From: Bacteroidota bacterium
GTDB lineage: Bacteria; Bacteroidota; Bacteroidia; Bacteroidales; VadinHA17
DNA length: 35,237 nucleotides
Direction of reading: 5' to 3'
Assembly (NCBI GenBank): GCA_003245695.1
Contig: QKCK01000235.1
Coordinates: forward strand, 1-35,237
Below are positions 14,674 to 23,644 of the stretch, piece by piece. Position 1 is the first letter of the stretch; each line of letters begins with the position of its first letter. The notes below the pieces were generated by a model. The model searched no databases and had not been told where the DNA came from. It saw only the letters and a program-made list of their open reading frames with translations. The position numbers were made by a program, and so were the translations under genes.

Positions 14674-16014
14674 ATGAAGAGGCAGGGGAAAGAGCCTATG
14701 AGAATCACCCCTTACTATGCAAGTCTGATGAGTGAGGATCCATTTCATCCTCAACTTGAGGAGGGAGAAAAACCAGAAAAGCGTCTCGATCCAATCTTCT
14801 GGCAGAGCGTACCTACACCGGCTAACCTTCTTTTTCCTGACACAGGTGTCGAGGGTGCAATGAGCGAAGGCACCAGAAGCTATGGGGCTGCATATCAGCG
14901 TTATCCGAACAGGGTAGCATTGTTTGTAGCTGAGAACACCAGTTGTGCATCTTACTGTGTCCACTGCCAGAGAGCCAAGTCATTAGACAGCTCGGTAAAC
15001 GTAACCACCGATGAAATAAACAGGGGCCTCTATTATATAAGGTCAAATAATAATATTAACGAAGTACTGGTAACAGGAGGCGATGCGTTAATGATCAACA
15101 GAAAGAGACTGCAGTATGTACTGGAAGAATTAAGCAGGATTGACCATCTGCGCTCTGTCAGGATAGCAACCAGGGTACCTGTTGTAATGCCTATGGGCAT
15201 TACCGATGAAATACTTGATCTTATTACCGCTTCAGCAAACAGACATTCGACAGGCATCAGTAAATATGTCTATTTCATGACCCATATAAATCATTACCAT
15301 GAAATAACAGAGGAGTTTGCATCCGCTATTAAAAGGATCAATAATCATGGGTTTACTGTCAGAAACCAGACTGTTCTTCTCAATCATGTAAATGACTATT
15401 ACAAGACTCTGGCCGAGACTTTCAGGAGGATGTTCTGGGTCGGGGTTCACCCTTACTATCTGCTTCAGTGTCATAAGGAAAAAGGCATTGTACACTTCAT
15501 CACTCCAGTTCAGGTTGGCAAGATATATATGAAGAACCTGCAGGGATGGATGTCGGGCATGACAGTCCCCCGTTATGCTGCAAACATTGAAGGAGGCGGA
15601 GGCAAGGTTTTGCTGATGCCTTCAGGGCATGACACCCTGAATACCGAAGAAGACATCGAGGAAAAAATCTCCGAGTCATATGCTACCGTTACCACCTGGG
15701 ATGGACGCGAAATATTCAGGTATGAAGCACTGGGACGCTCAACACGGGAGGACTTCGAAAAATCTGTTGCCATAATGGACCAGTTCATTGGCAGAAAGGG
15801 AGTCTTTCTGCCCAAGGTCATCCTGGTAGATGAAAATGGAAATCACATTGAGACAACAAACAGGACCAAGCTACCAAGGCTTGAAAATGAGAAAAAGATG
15901 AAACTCCTTTGTTATGACCCCTACAGTGATGAAATGCCGTTAACAAATCCGGCTGAGATATCAGAGATACTGGAGGATGGTTTTAAAAAGTCAGAATACT
16001 ATAAGAAAGCATGA
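14674..16014 (+). CDS. KamA-family radical SAM amino acid 2,3-aminomutase (start uncertain)
   Basis: Radical SAM, PLP-dependent aminomutase that would move an amino group from the alpha to the beta carbon. In the 446-residue track ORF, the Fe-S motif CASYCVHC has Cys 91, 95 and 98. R100 corresponds to the substrate-carboxylate arginine. The PLP lysine is K311 in EGGGGK, and RNQTVLLNHVND matches the family core. Lysine 2,3-aminomutase holds the lysine side chain with two Asp residues; here those positions are H267 (QCHKEKG) and N304 (AANIEGGGGK). The substrate is therefore probably not lysine. The carboxy-terminal ~100 residues lack the cysteine-rich tail of the clostridial enzyme. True coding extends upstream past an in-frame TAG (see the 14485-14673 entry). 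Without that part the conserved amino-terminal helices would be missing. Confidence 0.85.
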   Translation: MKRQGKEPMRITPYYASLMSEDPFHPQLEEGEKPEKRLDPIFWQSVPTPANLLFPDTGVEGAMSEGTRSYGAAYQRYPNRVALFVAENTSCASYCVHCQRAKSLDSSVNVTTDEINRGLYYIRSNNNINEVLVTGGDALMINRKRLQYVLEELSRIDHLRSVRIATRVPVVMPMGITDEILDLITASANRHSTGISKYVYFMTHINHYHEITEEFASAIKRINNHGFTVRNQTVLLNHVNDYYKTLAETFRRMFWVGVHPYYLLQCHKEKGIVHFITPVQVGKIYMKNLQGWMSGMTVPRYAANIEGGGGKVLLMPSGHDTLNTEEDIEEKISESYATVTTWDGREIFRYEALGRSTREDFEKSVAIMDQFIGRKGVFLPKVILVDENGNHIETTNRTKLPRLENEKKMKLLCYDPYSDEMPLTNPAEISEILEDGFKKSEYYKKA

Positions 16015-16023
16015 TAACGTTAA

Positions 16024-16053
16024 CAGAAAGAGATTCTACAGAATCTCTTTCTG
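16024..16053. terminator. 14-bp perfect hairpin shared by two convergent genes
   Basis: CAGAAAGAGATTCT and AGAATCTCTTTCTG form a perfect 14-bp stem with a 2-nt loop. It lies after the KamA stop and covers the last codons and stop of the transporter gene on the other strand. The position suits a bidirectional terminator, although neither side has a long T-run. Confidence 0.65.
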
Positions 16054-18285
16054 GTTCCTTGAGTTGACAAACAACAGAGAACCCACATCATCATAGCCAT
16101 CGAGGACAGCCTCTCCATTGTGTTTTAACCATTCAGTCCTGAAACCTGTCATCACCAGGCCGGCGGAGGCAGATCTGCTGTTAATCATCTGCTTCGGTGT
16201 CAGCCCCGGCTCTTCCTTGATTATCTCAATGTTCTGAGCAGTTATGGGAAGGCGCCCGGCATTGACCAGATCATGAAGCTTCTCACGTGTTATACCATAC
16301 TCAGATTCAGGGCATATCTCAAAAATCTTAATATTGGCCCTCTTCCAGTCGGGGTGACCTGAAATGATAAAGCTGAGAAGGATCAACAGGCTGGCATTTT
16401 CCGGATCTTCTGAGTTGATCCACACATGAATGCCATTCCTGAAGATGATATCCTTTCTGCTGCTGGCCAGAAGGCAGATATCAAAGTTACCGGCTTTTAT
16501 AAGGTTAATATTCTCTATTATCTCACCCAGGTTCTGCGGATCCTCCTTATCATATTCAAAAACAATCATGTTGTTTTCAAGTCCTGATATTCCCGGCAGC
16601 TGTATTGTCTGAACGAGGGCTGAGGTGTATGACGGAGAGATAAGAGTATCAATATATACATGGTTATTAGCTGTGTCATACATCTCTATCAGCTTTGACA
16701 GTTCTTCCTCAGCCTGATGGTTCGTCGCCTTAGAGTAATAACCCTCTATTCTGTGAATATAGGTACTGAACCCATAACGGTATGAGATCCATGATAACAG
16801 TCTGAAGGCTTTTACCCTCTCAAATGAATCTTTTGAGATGCATATGGCACTTGGTTTCCACTCCTTCTCCTTCTTCCTGCTCCCGGACTTCTGAAGGTAT
16901 ACCTGAAGGTTTCTGTTTATCTGAAACAGGGTATTGGCAAAAAGAGACTCAAGTCCCTGTCTGTCTGAATGATAATACCTTATATAGAGATAAATGCCTG
17001 CCATGATGATTATTGAACCCATAGCATATGGGGCATTTATTCTGAACATCACCCATACGGCAATCAGGAAACCTGCCAGCGAGTAAAACCACTTTGAGCG
17101 CAATGAAGGTCTGTATGATGGTGACGAGCCAAAATGGTTAAGAAAGGAAATAAGACACAGCGAGCCATATGTCACAAGGAAGAACATAGATATAATCTCA
17201 GCAACCGCGTTTACACTCCCGAGGGCTACAAAGAGAAATGCTATTGCCAGAGTAACAAGACTGGCATTTATAGGTTCATTATCTGATTTTCTGCCTTTTG
17301 CAAGCCATTTATTAACCTTCTCTGAGGGGAAAGAATCATCGACAGCCAGTGCCTGGAGGGTTCTGGGAGCCACCATTACTGATCCCAGGGCTGATGATAT
17401 GGTTGAGGCAGCCAGTCCAAGCGGAATGATAAGCACCCCTCCCAGGGCAATCTTACCCATTATCAGCTGTTCGTTCAAGAGGTTGTCAGGGCTTGCTGAT
17501 ATTGAAAGTTTGTACACAACAGCTATATAGATTATCATTCCCCCAAGAGTGGCAGCAATGGTACCAAGAGGTATTGACCTGGCAGGGTTTCTCAGATCGC
17601 CTGAGAGTCCTACTCCGGCAGTCATTCCGGTGAAAGCCGGAAAGACAATAGCAAAGACCATAAAGAAACTGTTCATATTTTTCAGGCTTCCGGCCGGTAG
17701 TCTGCCTCCAAGTGCTGTCTGGTAATCTGTTGATCCGATGAAAAACAGCAGCAGCGAGATAAACAGTAAGGCAATAACGATATAGAGCGCCTTGACACCC
17801 AGTGAAGCTCCTTTGCGTAAAATGAAAACTCCCAGAATAAGCAGCGAAGGTATGCTTATTGCCTGGCGTGGCAGATTGAAGCTATAAGTCTCAGCAACCC
17901 ATTTGAAAAGAAACTCAAATGCCTCTGTGAAAGCTATAATATAAAAAGCTACACTTATTGCCTGTGAAAGAAAGAGCGCTATGCCTATGGTGGCACCTAT
18001 ATTAAGTCCAAATGACCTGGAGATGATAAAATATTCGCCACCCCCTTCAACCCTCTTATTGGTTGCCAGTTCAGAGATTGCAAGAGCAGTGGGAATGGTA
18101 AGAGTATGACCAAGTATTATGATAAGAAATACTCCCCAGAAGCCCAGTGTCCCGACAGCAAAACCAAAACGAAGAAAGAGAATGGCACCAAGGATGGTTG
18201 ATATTGCAGTAAAAAAGACAGGTGCTGTTCCAAATTGTTTTGTTTTTCCTAATGACTCCATTTGCAAAATGCTGTTGTTTGGCAC
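16036..18285 (-). CDS. SLC12-like cation-chloride cotransporter / APC-superfamily permease
   Basis: A 749-residue membrane protein of the APC superfamily. The first ~450 residues hold about twelve hydrophobic segments, beginning FFTAISTILGAILFLRFGFAVG, the first-helix pattern seen in Na-K-Cl (SLC12) cotransporters. IPTALAISELATN and FTGMTAGVGLSGDLRNPARSIP also fit that family better than amino acid permeases. The last ~290 residues form a soluble cytoplasmic domain with alternating strands and helices, as in bacterial SLC12 homologues. The track start is a GTG; an in-frame ATG eight codons later is possible. It lies 33 nt downstream of the GH15 gene in the same operon. The transported ions cannot be determined from the sequence. 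Its last codons lie inside a hairpin. Confidence 0.85.
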   Translation of the reverse strand: MPNNSILQMESLGKTKQFGTAPVFFTAISTILGAILFLRFGFAVGTLGFWGVFLIIILGHTLTIPTALAISELATNKRVEGGGEYFIISRSFGLNIGATIGIALFLSQAISVAFYIIAFTEAFEFLFKWVAETYSFNLPRQAISIPSLLILGVFILRKGASLGVKALYIVIALLFISLLLFFIGSTDYQTALGGRLPAGSLKNMNSFFMVFAIVFPAFTGMTAGVGLSGDLRNPARSIPLGTIAATLGGMIIYIAVVYKLSISASPDNLLNEQLIMGKIALGGVLIIPLGLAASTISSALGSVMVAPRTLQALAVDDSFPSEKVNKWLAKGRKSDNEPINASLVTLAIAFLFVALGSVNAVAEIISMFFLVTYGSLCLISFLNHFGSSPSYRPSLRSKWFYSLAGFLIAVWVMFRINAPYAMGSIIIMAGIYLYIRYYHSDRQGLESLFANTLFQINRNLQVYLQKSGSRKKEKEWKPSAICISKDSFERVKAFRLLSWISYRYGFSTYIHRIEGYYSKATNHQAEEELSKLIEMYDTANNHVYIDTLISPSYTSALVQTIQLPGISGLENNMIVFEYDKEDPQNLGEIIENINLIKAGNFDICLLASSRKDIIFRNGIHVWINSEDPENASLLILLSFIISGHPDWKRANIKIFEICPESEYGITREKLHDLVNAGRLPITAQNIEIIKEEPGLTPKQMINSRSASAGLVMTGFRTEWLKHNGEAVLDGYDDVGSLLFVNSRNQKEIL

Positions 18286-18318
18286 ACGGGTGCCGGTTAA
18301 AATATTATGTTAAAAATA

Positions 18319-20112
18319 TCATGGTTTAATAAACCCTGATGAAAATTTCTTTTCAGAAAACAGTGTTGCAGTATTTATCAACGCCAGATGCGAATATGCC
18401 TGCGGGAAATTACCCAGTAACCTCTTGGTTGTGAAGTCTATATCTTCACTAAACAATCCCAGATGATTTCCGTATGAGAGAAGGTTTATAAATACCTCCT
18501 CCGCCTCACTCTCCTCTCCTATTGCAAAGAGTGCCTGTATAAGCCAGAAGGTACATATTGTAAAAGATGAAGAGGGTCTTCCGAAATCATCCGGATTTAT
18601 ATATCTGTACATCAGTCCGTTATGAAACAAAGCTTTTTTCACCGCATGTACGGTAGAAACGAACATCGGATCATCAGCTGTTATAAATCCATATTCAGCC
18701 ATCAAAAGCAGTGATGCATCCACATGCCGGGAGCCGTATGACTGGGTAAAAGTCTTCAGTTCTTCATTCCAGCCATTCATGAATACATCACTCTTAATAT
18801 CGGTTGCTATGCTTCGCCACATCTCTGCGTAAGATGTCTTATTAAGGAGTGATGCTATCTTCGAAGCTCTGTCCATCGCCACCCAGCTCATGATCTTTGA
18901 TGAGACAAAATGCTTTTCTTCCTTTCGTATCTCCCAAATACCCTTGTCTGGATTCTCCCAGTGTGTTGAAACAGTCCTTGATATGTTCCTGACAATCTCC
19001 CATATATCTTCTATCTCGTCAAGTGTACCCGGAAAGAACTCATAATATTGAGAGATCACATTCAGAAGATAACCGAACACATCATTCTGTCTCTGTTTAA
19101 AAGCAGCATTCCCTATCCTCACCGGTTTAGAATTCTCGTATCCGGCAAGATGAGGAAGGTCTTTCTCAGTGAGATCATGTTCACCTCTGATGCCATACAT
19201 TATCTGAAACAGATCGCTTTTTGTTTTAATGATACCTTTAATATACTGAAGAAACTTCTGGGCAGCATGGTAATGACCCATCTTAAGCAGGGTATCCATT
19301 GACATTGAGGCATCACGGAGCCAGCAGAATCTGTAATCCCAGTTCCGCACCTCCCCGAGAGTCTCAGGAATGCTGGTGGTCAGAGCAGCCAGAACTGCAC
19401 CGGTCGACTGAAATGACATTATCTTGAGTATAAGCAGACTACGCGTTATCTCTTCGTTATATTTTTTATATTTTTTTGATCTGTTGGTCCAGTTGAGCCA
19501 GTATACTTTTGTTCGCTGGTACTCAAGATATACCCGGTTTATATCAATCTCTATAAGTTTCTGGTTATAAGACAGAAGCATAAACTGCTGGCCGGTGATA
19601 AATATCTCCCTTGACCCGGCTATCTCTTCAGGTGCAAAGCTGGTATAAAGGAAGATACAGTCAGTAGGATTGACCCTTGAATATATCTTTATATGATCAT
19701 CCTGGGTAATGCAGGCTACCTCCTCACGTGCATAATTGAGTACAGGAGAGAAGTTTATTCTGAAAGAGGGAGAACCTGATTTATGTCTGATGTATCTGTA
19801 AATCTCAGCAGGAGCAAAATAATCATCATCGCCGGTTTTATAGAAAGGCATGAAGTCGATTATTTCAAAAGAGCCTTTTGCCGAGTCAAACTCTGTACAG
19901 AGGATATTTGTTCTGTCAAAGTACTTCTGTTTAACCTCATAAGTCTCATCCACTTCAAGGGCAAAGCGGCCTCCCCTGTCTTTATCAAGTATTGCAGCAA
20001 ACACTGACGGAGAGTCAAAATCAGGCAGACAGCACCAGTCAATGCTTCCTCTTTCAGATATCAGGGCAGCACTCCGGCAGTTTCCTATGACTCCATAATT
20101 GAGATTCTTCAT
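18319..20112 (-). CDS. Glycoside hydrolase family 15 protein (glucoamylase- or trehalase-like)
   Basis: A 597-residue GH15 enzyme that inverts alpha-glucosidic linkages. An amino-terminal beta-sandwich domain (MKNLNYGVIGNCRSAALIS, SIDWCCLPDFDSPSVFA) covers about 1-230. The (alpha/alpha)6 barrel follows, with the signature NWDYRFCWLRDASM at 257-270. The general acid is probably E394 in GIWEIRKEEKHFVSSKIM, and the general base E556 in GLFSEDIDF, followed by GNFPQAYSHLALINT. There is no signal peptide, so it is cytoplasmic. GH15 includes glucoamylase, glucodextranase and microbial trehalases. Because a trehalose-making fusion enzyme is encoded nearby, a trehalase role is attractive but unproven. 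Its ATG overlaps the antiporter stop by 4 nt. Confidence 0.9.
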   Translation of the reverse strand: MKNLNYGVIGNCRSAALISERGSIDWCCLPDFDSPSVFAAILDKDRGGRFALEVDETYEVKQKYFDRTNILCTEFDSAKGSFEIIDFMPFYKTGDDDYFAPAEIYRYIRHKSGSPSFRINFSPVLNYAREEVACITQDDHIKIYSRVNPTDCIFLYTSFAPEEIAGSREIFITGQQFMLLSYNQKLIEIDINRVYLEYQRTKVYWLNWTNRSKKYKKYNEEITRSLLILKIMSFQSTGAVLAALTTSIPETLGEVRNWDYRFCWLRDASMSMDTLLKMGHYHAAQKFLQYIKGIIKTKSDLFQIMYGIRGEHDLTEKDLPHLAGYENSKPVRIGNAAFKQRQNDVFGYLLNVISQYYEFFPGTLDEIEDIWEIVRNISRTVSTHWENPDKGIWEIRKEEKHFVSSKIMSWVAMDRASKIASLLNKTSYAEMWRSIATDIKSDVFMNGWNEELKTFTQSYGSRHVDASLLLMAEYGFITADDPMFVSTVHAVKKALFHNGLMYRYINPDDFGRPSSSFTICTFWLIQALFAIGEESEAEEVFINLLSYGNHLGLFSEDIDFTTKRLLGNFPQAYSHLALINTATLFSEKKFSSGFIKP

Positions 20113-21314
20113 ATCTGATTGTTTGTACTGATCTCAGGGGCTACCGAATAATCACGCCCATACAATATGTTACCAAAGGTCATTGTCAGTGTTGTAATAA
20201 AAATTGTCTGGACAACCACACCTTCACTTATCAGTGGAAGTCGCATTGCCTCAGGGATGGTCATGAAAAGAAGAATAGTAATAAGTCCCCTCGGGGCAAA
20301 CCATAACAACGGAAACAGGGGTTTCCTGAGTATATATTTAAAAAAGAGAGCTCTCAGAATAAAGAAAGAGGCGCTGACTGAGAGTGAAACAATAAGTGAA
20401 TTCAGGTTAAGAAGACTTTCAAGAGAGGTATAAAAGCCAAAAATCAGGAAGAAGAAAGAGCGCACCAGAAAAGTAAGCTCACCGGTTATCTGCTTGAATG
20501 ATTTCAGTCCTGCATTAAAATCCCCGAAGTCAACACGCTTCTTTATGAAATCGAACTGGAAGAGGTTATTGTTATTAAGTATAAGGCCGAAGATGAGAAC
20601 AACGATCAGTGAAGGCCAGTGTATCAGATTTGCCAATGTATAGATCAGCACTACAAAGGTAAGTATTATAACATACTTTATATGATGTGTAACCTTATGT
20701 AGCAGGTAAGCAAGCATAGCACTGATGAGTATGGAGAAGAGTATTGTCATTATGATCTCAAGAGTAAAACCCATGATAGCCTTTCCTACCGGCAGTCCGT
20801 TAAAAAGGACAAAGTCAAAAACAATAATACCAAGAATATCAGAGACAGAGCTTTCATATACGATAAACTCCCTGTCGTTCGAGGCCAGATTGGAGGAAGA
20901 AGGTATTGCCACAGCACTGCTGATGATGCCCAGTGGAATTGCATTCAGGAAAGCGTTTTTGAAATCATAGTCAAAGAATGAAGAGAGAAGAATGGCAAAG
21001 AAGAAGACAAAGACAAAGAACAGTATACCGGCTGAAGCAAATGATCTGATCATCAGTCTCTTTTTGTCTCTTCCCACCTTCAGGTCCAGACTACCCTCAA
21101 GCACTATCAGTACAAGCCCCAGAGTACCCATTACCGGAAGCAGCAGTGAGAAATCAGGCAGAGTAAAGCCTATGACCCTGAAGAAATAGTTCAGAGCCAT
21201 ACCCAGTATTATAAGCAGAATTACACCCGGTATTCTTGTTATCCGTGATGTGATCTCAAAAAAATATGCGATCAGGATAATGACACATAGCGATATAAGA
21301 ATATAATAACTCAT
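20109..21314 (-). CDS. Cation:proton antiporter (CPA family)
   Basis: A 401-residue integral membrane protein with about twelve hydrophobic segments, starting ILISLCVIILIAYFFEITSRI. Family features include IPGVILLIILGMALNYF, GTLGLVLIVLEGSLDL near 70, and the ion-site helix region YESSVSDILGIIVFDFVL near 153-170, where the SD pair takes the place of the ND/DD of other antiporters. GFYTSLESLL and APRGLITILLF near the end also fit NhaP/CPA1-like exchangers. There is no cytoplasmic regulatory tail (RCK or TrkA domains). It is the first gene of a three-gene operon with GH15 and the SLC12-like transporter, behind a near-consensus promoter. Na+ versus K+ preference cannot be read from the sequence. 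Confidence 0.88.
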   Translation of the reverse strand: MSYYILISLCVIILIAYFFEITSRITRIPGVILLIILGMALNYFFRVIGFTLPDFSLLLPVMGTLGLVLIVLEGSLDLKVGRDKKRLMIRSFASAGILFFVFVFFFAILLSSFFDYDFKNAFLNAIPLGIISSAVAIPSSSNLASNDREFIVYESSVSDILGIIVFDFVLFNGLPVGKAIMGFTLEIIMTILFSILISAMLAYLLHKVTHHIKYVIILTFVVLIYTLANLIHWPSLIVVLIFGLILNNNNLFQFDFIKKRVDFGDFNAGLKSFKQITGELTFLVRSFFFLIFGFYTSLESLLNLNSLIVSLSVSASFFILRALFFKYILRKPLFPLLWFAPRGLITILLFMTIPEAMRLPLISEGVVVQTIFITTLTMTFGNILYGRDYSVAPEISTNNQI

Positions 21315-21339
21315 TTACTACCGTTAAGTATAGTCACCT

Positions 21340-21370
21340 TAAAGATAGTCTATTGAGTCAAAATCGCAAA
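21340..21370 (-). promoter_or_regulatory. Promoter of the antiporter-GH15-cotransporter operon
   Basis: On the minus strand TTTG (21367-21370) and TATCTTTA (21340-21347) are 19 nt apart; the -7 element matches 7 of 8 bases of TAnnTTTG. It lies in the 57-nt gap after the S46 peptidase stop. Confidence 0.5.
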
Positions 21371-21371
21371 A

Positions 21372-23519
21372 TCAACGTTTTATTCCCATCTCGTCAAGAA
21401 TAAAACCGGCATTACTAAACTGCTCTGTTATAAACAATATATATCTAATATCAACGGCTATACACCGCTGTATATCAAAGTCATACTGCCAGTCGCTTAT
21501 CATAGCCTCATAATTACCGTCAAAGGCAACTCCTATGAGTTCTCCTTTTGCATTCATCACCGGACTGCCACTGTTGCCTCCGGTAATATCACACTGGTTG
21601 ATAAATGCAACAGGTATATCCATCAGATCAGGGTCACTCCACCTTGAATTGTTTCTGGAGGCACTCATCTGCATCAGTCTTTCCGGAGCATTAAAGGGGA
21701 TATTTCCGGTATACTTTTCTCTCATGCCATACAGAGTAGTGAACGGAAAATACCAGACAGCATCAGCAGGCTTATACCCTTTGACAGGTCCCCAGGTAAA
21801 GCGTATGGTGCCATTGGCATCAGGGTACATCATAGTCCCTTTCCATTGGAACAGGGCGTCAGAGTAGTCTCTCCGCAAGGCAACCACATTTGAAGAAAAC
21901 TCATTGTAAATGGCACTTATCTCCTCCGACATCGGATAGAGACTGATGACGAGCTTTAAAAACGGGTCATTCAACTTTTCGAGTTGTGATGACGACTTCC
22001 CGATAAGATTCTTTGCATAGTCTTGTCTCTTGAGCTTTGAGCTCTTATATGCCTTCTCCACCCACTCCTCAGCATTAAGACCCGACTGTCTCAGTGTCTC
22101 ATCCAGGCCGGTGATCCTCTGAGCGGCAGGCAGAGACTCTGCCATCCTGATGATTCTCAGAAGCATAGCCTTGTCCAATGGTTCATAAAAATCGTTGTAT
22201 AAAAAGCCAAGACTCTCCTTAAACCCGTTTATCTTTTCTTCATCTGCAACTGACTTCCCTTCTCCGTTGGGGGTGTCAAGCTCCCTGGCAAACCTGTATA
22301 TCTGCCCCGCTACTGACAACATTGTCCCCGGGAAATTCTCCAGCATACCAAATATATCATCTCTCTCCCTGGTTCTGGCTATGATATCATACTGAGCCTT
22401 CTCATCAGACAGAATACTTCCATATTTCGCTTTCAGATCAGGTTTTGTTGAAAGCCACTGAATGAACTCCTGCTCAAAATCAATCTTTTCCTGCAGAAAG
22501 TTTGTTTTTTTCATGCCCTCTATCTTCCCCTGATAATTTTTCATAGTATTGGCAAGACCTTTTGTAAAACCGGCAACTTTTATTCTTCCCTCCGGGTCAT
22601 TAAGTGTCAGCTCTTCCGCCAGTTTTATTATCTCTCTGAAGTTATCTGCCGTAAACGGATAGTTATAATTCAGGTTCCAACTCACTGAGTTAGACGAGCG
22701 ATACCTTGTAGTGAAACCCGGGTAGCCGATTATAAAACAGAAATCATCTTCGTCGAGGTCACCTTCTGATACCTTAAGCCATACCGAAGGGTTATATGGT
22801 ACATTCTCACTGCTGTATCCGCTGCCTCTGCCATCAGGGCTCACATATACCCTCATAAAAGAGAAATCGCCGGTATGTCGTGGCCATACCCAGTTATCAA
22901 TCTCTCCGCCATAATTGCCAACTGATAACGGTGGTGAGTATACCAGACGTATGTCTTTGAAAATCCTGTACACATACAGAATAAACTGTTTCCCGTTATG
23001 CATCCGGGCGACCTCTGCCAGCATATCATCATCCTTAAGATCAAGTGAGTCAATGATCTTTTTAATTGTTGTTTTAATCTCATTCTCCTGCTCCACAGGA
23101 TCAGTTATCTCCCTGTATGAAGTCATTACTTCATCAGTCACATCCTTCATACTTACCATCAGTCTGGCCTGATATCCCGGTGCAGGTATCTCTGATGACA
23201 TCTCCCTGGCCAGAAAACCATCAGTCAGGATATCAGATGCGACAGTCGAGTTACGCTGCAGGGCTGTATAAGCAACATGATGATTCGTCAGTACAAGTCC
23301 TCGTGAAGAGACGAATGAGCCAGACCCTCCTCCGATCTGAAGAATGGCATTAGCAATACATGGTCTGTCCGGACTGTAGATATCCTCAAGAGGCATCTCA
23401 AGTCCTTTCTCCTTCAGATCAAGCTGTCCCAATTGCGAAAGCAACCACATACCCTCCTGGGCTCGCAGTGAATAAAACGACAGGGTACAGAGAATGGAAA
23501 TGAAAAGCAGTTTTTTCAT
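21372..23519 (-). CDS. S46-family dipeptidyl-peptidase, DPP7-type specificity residue
   Basis: A 715-residue exopeptidase of the S46 family, which removes dipeptides from oligopeptides in the periplasm. The start is ATG 23519, giving the signal peptide MKKLLFISILCTLSFYSLRA; the track start 21 codons earlier adds an unlikely segment and precedes the promoter. The mature protein opens with EGMWLLSQLGQLDL, typical of the family. The catalytic His is H81 (LTNHHVAY) and the nucleophile S650 (GGNSGSPV). The residue 18 positions after that Ser is Gly668 (VAFDGNYEAM). Known DPP7 enzymes have Gly there and prefer a hydrophobic P1, while DPP11 has Arg. The two Cys usually seen in GGGCTG and HHCGY are Ser and Val here, so a conserved disulfide is lost. 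Confidence 0.92.
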   Translation of the reverse strand: MKKLLFISILCTLSFYSLRAQEGMWLLSQLGQLDLKEKGLEMPLEDIYSPDRPCIANAILQIGGGSGSFVSSRGLVLTNHHVAYTALQRNSTVASDILTDGFLAREMSSEIPAPGYQARLMVSMKDVTDEVMTSYREITDPVEQENEIKTTIKKIIDSLDLKDDDMLAEVARMHNGKQFILYVYRIFKDIRLVYSPPLSVGNYGGEIDNWVWPRHTGDFSFMRVYVSPDGRGSGYSSENVPYNPSVWLKVSEGDLDEDDFCFIIGYPGFTTRYRSSNSVSWNLNYNYPFTADNFREIIKLAEELTLNDPEGRIKVAGFTKGLANTMKNYQGKIEGMKKTNFLQEKIDFEQEFIQWLSTKPDLKAKYGSILSDEKAQYDIIARTRERDDIFGMLENFPGTMLSVAGQIYRFARELDTPNGEGKSVADEEKINGFKESLGFLYNDFYEPLDKAMLLRIIRMAESLPAAQRITGLDETLRQSGLNAEEWVEKAYKSSKLKRQDYAKNLIGKSSSQLEKLNDPFLKLVISLYPMSEEISAIYNEFSSNVVALRRDYSDALFQWKGTMMYPDANGTIRFTWGPVKGYKPADAVWYFPFTTLYGMREKYTGNIPFNAPERLMQMSASRNNSRWSDPDLMDIPVAFINQCDITGGNSGSPVMNAKGELIGVAFDGNYEAMISDWQYDFDIQRCIAVDIRYILFITEQFSNAGFILDEMGIKR

Positions 23520-23561
23520 ACTTACATGGCTTTTGTTTGTAACTGTCCTAAGGCTACATGT

Positions 23562-23592
23562 CAAAGATATGAAGCAAATCAAAAGATGTCAA
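23562..23592 (-). promoter_or_regulatory. Promoter of the S46 peptidase gene
   Basis: The minus strand has TTG (23590-23592), a 20-nt spacer and TATCTTTG (23562-23569), an exact TAnnTTTG match. The start site would be near 23557, giving a leader of about 38 nt before the ATG at 23519. Confidence 0.65.
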
Positions 23593-23644
23593 TAGAGAGG
23601 ATTGTTATCCTAAGGTTAATTATGGTTAAAAAGCAATGCAGAGG

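Noticed and set aside
23520-23582. Extension of the S46 peptidase to position 23582
   Set aside because: It would begin upstream of a near-perfect promoter and place 21 extra residues before a clear signal peptide.
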